Translations under genes and position numbers: made by a program
Notes under the pieces: model-generated
Seen by the model: only the letters and a program-made list of their open reading frames with translations
The model's database searches: none
Told to the model about the DNA's origin: nothing
Shown here: in pieces, positions 23,201 to 29,200 of the stretch
How the letters are laid out: every line of letters begins with the position of its first letter
How positions within the stretch are numbered: the stretch's first letter is position 1
DNA from: Trichostrongylus colubriformis
Taxonomy: Eukaryota; Nematoda; Chromadorea; Rhabditida; Trichostrongylidae
Length of the DNA: 64,000 nt
Direction of reading: 5' to 3'
Assembly (NCBI GenBank): GCA_963978905.1
Contig: OZ022258.1
Coordinates: forward strand, 46,050,591-46,114,590

Positions 23201-26200
23201 GGGCTTTTTCACAGGGATTTCGCCACAGATAGCCTTCCCAGGCCCAGGGCTACCATGTGTGTGACTTCTTGTAGAGATTTCTCCATTACCACATTACCCC
23301 TAATGCTGTCTTTAATTATACATATCTTATCAAACCGAAATTAATTTCGCAACAACCTAATACCATTGTGGTGATACGATATTATATGACATTCACTTTG
23401 CCGCCGTGTACTCGACTGATGATGAACCTTTCACCCCTTGTTCTTCTCCTAGAGTCGAAAAGCCATTTATGCCGCAGTGACGAAGGAACGGAGATATAAG
23501 TAGAATTAGATACTTAGCAAAAAGTCAACATCCACCAATTCTCCGTAACATAACTCTATCGAGTTAAATAATGAATGATTCGCACAGTACTGTGCGATAG
23601 CCCAACTGGTGAAAGTATAGCTAGTTGTATCCCATTCTACTCCCTCCAATTTCATTCAAGATCTGCTAATTAGCTTGCTGTGATAAGCTCACCTAAAAAG
23701 AGCTTTTGGACGTGGTCTCCTCATTCTCAATTTTCCCTCAGGGCCATGGACTATGAATTCTCGTGCTAGTCCAAAATCCAAAATATGGATGAATCTGTAT
23801 TCTGGCGATCCTACTCGTCCTATAGCCATATTTGCTGGCTTGATATCCCTGTGGACGAAACCAATCTGAAAGCGAATTTCTATTTGTCCTCACAAGATGG
23901 CACTTGAGTAAAATATTTGATTTTATAGAGATTGCCAAGCAGTTGGTTATTCTACAGAGTGTCCTAAAAATATGGGCGCTTAAGTTCAGGTTTTTTTGTA
24001 TTCCTTTATACAAATTGTATCAATTTTATACGAATTTTTATACAATTTTTCCTTTTCCTTTCTCTTTCTGCCCAGTGGGTGCACAGGATATTCGTTAATG
24101 AGGATGCGTACTTATCGCGGAAAAGCTCATGATATTTCTGAGATTTCAAAACTTTTCCAGGTTAACTTCGCGGTCATTTGCTTCAACGGTGACACGCATC
24201 ACACCTACTTTTGTTTAAACTAAAAATTTTCTCGGTCCAGACCGTTAAAGGCAATCTATTGTGACCACTAGCGTCTAGTAGAGTATGACATGCTGATAGG
24301 ATGTTTGGATACCTGTAAGCGGATCCCAGTGATGATTTGGAGATCAGTGTTGACACGCAGTTGGTTTTCGTCGATTTCGGCTCAAAGCTTATGGGAATGT
24401 GAACATGAGGAACACGCTGCTAGACATAATGAAGCATTGGCCTCACTAGTCTTTCAAAACAATGCTTGGCGACTGCAAGGATGCTGAAATATGGGCAAAA
24501 GCTTCGGTGTCGGACGGGACTCGAACCCGCACTTCATCCCGGAAAAGATGAAGTGCGGGCTCGAGTCCCGTCCAACGCCGAAGCTTTTGACCATAACTCA
24601 GCATCCTTGTAGTACATTTCGCATCGCGAGCTGCTGCGATAAGCAGCAGTTATCAAAAATCAAAAAATATCAAAATGCTCGGTGAGTTTAGCGGCAAGGC
24701 GCTTCAATTTATAGAATCAATCTGATCAGGAGCGCTGCCGACTCGATCTTTTCAAATTCGTCACTATCCGAGCCCACCATCAAATCTCCAAAAACATGAT
24801 TCCATTGATCTCCTGCCTGGGTCCTCAACCAAAAGCATCATTCTTGGATGGGGTCACATGAGGTAGACCTGGGAAAGAATTGGGAAGGAATGTATGGAAA
24901 AAGTTGCTTGTCATGGGCGGTTGAGTGATGAAGAGACTTTGAGATTGTATCCCTGTGAAGCAAGACAACTCATGATATGACTGCTGTACCTTGTTACACA
25001 AGATATGAGTAAAGTTGTGAATGGGTCTTTTCATTACCTCTATCGACGCCAGCAAAATATTGCAGTACATTGGCGCCCTTAATTTTAGTACACACTGTAT
25101 GTAGGCTTATATAATTGAAGGCTCCTAAAGCGGTGACTGTAAACCATCGTGAAGCCATACTCGACACACCGCACTACATCGATGAATACAGTGATTCTAA
25201 TTCTCTGCTATTTCCAGCTAGACGAAAATCCAAATGCTCAGTTTAGGTCATGCAACTGCTATGGAAACTAGGTAGCTGAGTTAATACACAAACTCTCGGC
25301 ATTGGCAGAAACTGTCTTTTCCTTCTCGCGTTCAAGAAGAAGCACCACGTCCACGTACGGTGCCCTCAGCCTGTTTTGGAAGGCAGTTTTGGTCGTTTCT
25401 CGCTCAAAGTTACTGTAGCTGCGTGTGTAGTAGCGATGTATCACTAATACTCCTGCTAAACCCACATCGTGAATCTGCTTCAATCCGAATAAAACATTTA
25501 TGCCTATCCTCACTTGTGTAGAAACGCTAAATATTCTGCCAAGGCGTCTGAAATCGTGGGATTAGACCTTTTCAAAATTTGAGCTCAGAATCCATGAAAC
25601 AGGTACTTTGTGATATGTCGTAAGCTTTCTCCTAATAGCGTCATGACAATGTAACTATAAGATTCCCGTTTACCAGAATGTAGTAGTTGAGCAACGTATG
25701 GTTTATTGGTGAGTCGCCGAAGAATCTGTAAGACTCTGAGCTCAACATTTGAAGGTAAGACGAAACATTTGCTCTATACTACTGGATATTCAATGCCTTA
25801 AGATGCTGAAAGGAACTGAAGTTCAGAGCGTATGAGAGGTACAAACTCGCTCACCTGCACTTCAAGTTTCAAAACACTTCCACCCGACACGAAATTAGAC
25901 TCGGCTTTCAATGCTGCCTGTAACGATGAGCTCACAAGATGCGACAAAAGTGTTGACCGTCTGACAAAACCTCGCGAAAAACGAACAGGTATCTTCACGA
26001 CTTTCCTCGTATTATATGTCAACAGAATACTAGTATGTGCGATTCACTGAAATTCCCAATGAACTTTCATAGTAAGTCTTCACTAAACGCGATCACCATT
26101 GGCTTGAACACGGTGAGGATGACGGCAAGAATCGTCACTCGACACAAATATTGCGCAAGGGTAGATGGATGCTTCTCGAATGCTCTCGTCGTCTTGTTCT

Positions 26201-29200
26201 GTTTTGTCATCATTCCCGCCATTCAGCCTCCGACGTGTGCTCGCCCCGAGCAGCCGCTCCGTTCTTCTCTTCTACGTCGATGCTCCTTGCCCCGCATGAT
26301 ACTACCGCGTAGGTATTGAACACCGCAGCACCTCCGACGTACGTCATCCTTCCGAGGATAAGTGAAGTGGACAAGGACAAGGGCAAGGGCATAGAGGCCG
26401 AAGGAAGTTCCTCGGACCAACAGTAACCGCTGGACAAGCCGCTTGCCTCTACATGAATACGTTAGAAACTCAGTAGGATGTAGTTTCGTCATTTACCGTA
26501 GCGTAAGGCACATCTGGTTCGTCTCATGTATGGAGTTTAGCGTAGTTGTATTTTGTGCAATTCCTATTTTGCTAATGCTGTTGTTATTGTTTGTTATGTT
26601 ATTTTTTTATATTTTGTGAAGTTGTTGTATGGCACTCGCCGTAGTATGTACATATATTTTATGTTTGAAGGCAAAGCACACAATAATCAAATGAGTGGCT
26701 TTTCTGGAGCAACTAAGCCCTTGGATATTTGCTCAGGATGTACCTTTGTTGCAGCTGCACGGTGCACTATCACGGTGTGGTGCCTGCATGAACACAAGTA
26801 AGCCATGTCCACCCAGACAAATAACGCCTGGTTTCAGATGAACGACTTCGCAAGTAGAAGATGCCTTTATCGAAATAGCTGCTTTATTAACTTACCAAGG
26901 ATCGCCCAGCTGCCGCCAGGCGCTCCTCCTTCTTAGGAAAGCCCGGCTTGGCCGGGCTCCCTTGAAATTTCATTTTTTCTATGAATGCGTTTGACACACT
27001 ATTCACACAGGTCAGCGGTTATCACTGATATGGATAATCACAATGAGCGCTAGGTGATAGGGATTCTATGGTGATATGTGTCAACTGCTCGGCACACTGA
27101 GCAGGGTGGGAGAAGCGCATACCTCCCGCAAAGACTTCACTTTAATCGTTAGATGGCGAAAGGGAGCACATTATGGCCATGCGTCTGATCGAAGATACAC
27201 CTAATGATATCTTGGCACCATTGTGGGCATTATTTTATCAAATATGAATTCAACGGCATTGTCTCATTCTCCTAGCATCTTCAAAAGGCAAATCCTCGCC
27301 GTCATAGGCCGCAGTGATAGCATCATCCTGCATCAGACCGAAGAAGACCACGAAAGCAATTATGCCTGCCTTCCCAAGCGCACATGACCCACGGCCGGCA
27401 TGACTTGGTCAAAGAATGCGTCGAGCCTCACGGAAGCAAACACGTATAGTTTTGGCAGAACCGATACTGCAACCTCAAAGAGCAGTGGAGTAGAGTAATA
27501 AATACTAACGCTCTGTATGTAAAGAGCGAGTAACATTCATAGAAAAATGAAATCCGAAAGGGCTGGCGAAGCCGGCCATTATAAGAATTAGAAGCGGCCG
27601 ACGGCTGCTTGGCGAGTCGATTGGTATCCACACGATAATGTAAACAGAAGCTGCTCAGCAATGGGATTTAGCAAGGATTATAGTACAACATTGTTGGATT
27701 AACACTTATCCGCACATACATTGGTGCATCCACTATGTGGTTCATCATCCGCTCCGGCCCTCTAAGTTTTCTGATAGCTGTCCGAGCCGACCATGATTTG
27801 TGAAAAGGATTGCAATCGTTTTCATCTCCACTACCCTTTTCTGTGATCTGTGATGGTCGAACGGCTATGCTTCTCCCATAAACCATCATACTGCATGCCA
27901 TCCCAGTATGCCGACACCTTCTGCGACGTCAGCGCAACCCAGAACGACGGCGAGAGTACAAATTAGGTACTTATATAAGTAGGAGGTGCTATCACTGCGA
28001 TAACATGGCCTTACAATGATACTCTAACATCCATCAGTTTCTCCCTAGTTAAAGTGGTTGCTTTGCTCTATCATTCCCCAATCACAATCATTGCTCTATC
28101 ATTCCCCAATCACAATCACTCACTTGCGGACGGACAGATATACCAACAAACCTACCGACAAACCTACCGACAAACCGACACACAAAGTTAGTGATAGTTA
28201 CACAAAGTTATCTGCCTTCTCTTTAGAGACACCGGGAGGGGGCAATTTTGGTCTACAGTACCCCTGTAGTTCGGCCACTGCACGCACGACGCCTTGGCAA
28301 CACTTTCTCCTTTACATTTTTTCGTCCCCACGCCGTTTCCGACCATCTGCGCAAATATGATAGTTAACTAAGCTGACCATGACTTGCTAAAAATTTCATT
28401 TACCCAATTACCCACCTTTAGGTCGGTCTAGTCCAAACGGTACTGTTCCTCCGACATCGCAACAAACCTGCATGCAATCTCTCCTTCGATACCTAATGAG
28501 ACGCCAGCACATCCCAGAATGACGGCGAGAGTACAAAATAGGTACTTATATAGTAGGAGGTGCTATCACTACGATAACATGGCCTTACAATGATACTCTA
28601 ACATCCATCAGTTTCTCCCTAGTTAGAGTGGTTGCTTTGCTCTATCATTCCCCAATCACAATCACTCACTTGCGGACGGACAGATATACCGACAAACCTA
28701 CCGACAAACCTTCCGACAAACCGACACACAAAGTTAGTGGTTTATATAATAGAAGATCTTCTCTTTTCGGAAGTGTCCTTGAGCGCCACGTTCGGAATTT
28801 TTTCGTTTAAGGCCAGGTGAGATTTGGATGGGTGGACGTGGCTTGTTGTGTTCAAGCAGGCACAACATCGTGAGAGAGCACCGTGCAGCCGCAACAAACT
28901 TGCTGCATGAGCAGTTATCCAAATACCTACTTGCCCAAAGAAAGCGAGCCACTAATCAATCCATCGCATGTTGTGCCTCTAATGCCTATCACGTAGTATT
29001 CATGGAGGACGACGAATGTACTAGTACCGGAAGGTAACCCGACGTTTTACTTATTTGTATGGTGATCAAGTAATAACATCTCGGCGTAGGGATAACAATG
29101 CCAGCGTTGAGGGATTTGCTGGTCAACAGTATGCCCGCGTGGAAGGAAGAGCGAGGGCGAGAGCAAGGAATATCCCTATGTAATTCCGCACCGTGCCAGG

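Larger units (their letters stand above)
21524..23360 (-). mobile_element. Mariner copy split by a nested element
   Basis: It is the same family as 11655-12934, inverted. The right end is the complement of TTAGGTTGTTGCGAAATTAA, with TA at 23361-23362. The left end is a mutated TAGGGTTGTTGCAAAATTA at 21524. The span is 1837 bp against 1280 bp in the other copy. The excess is a roughly 550-bp insertion at about 22757-23312, between the 5' end and the transposase start. Confidence 0.85.
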
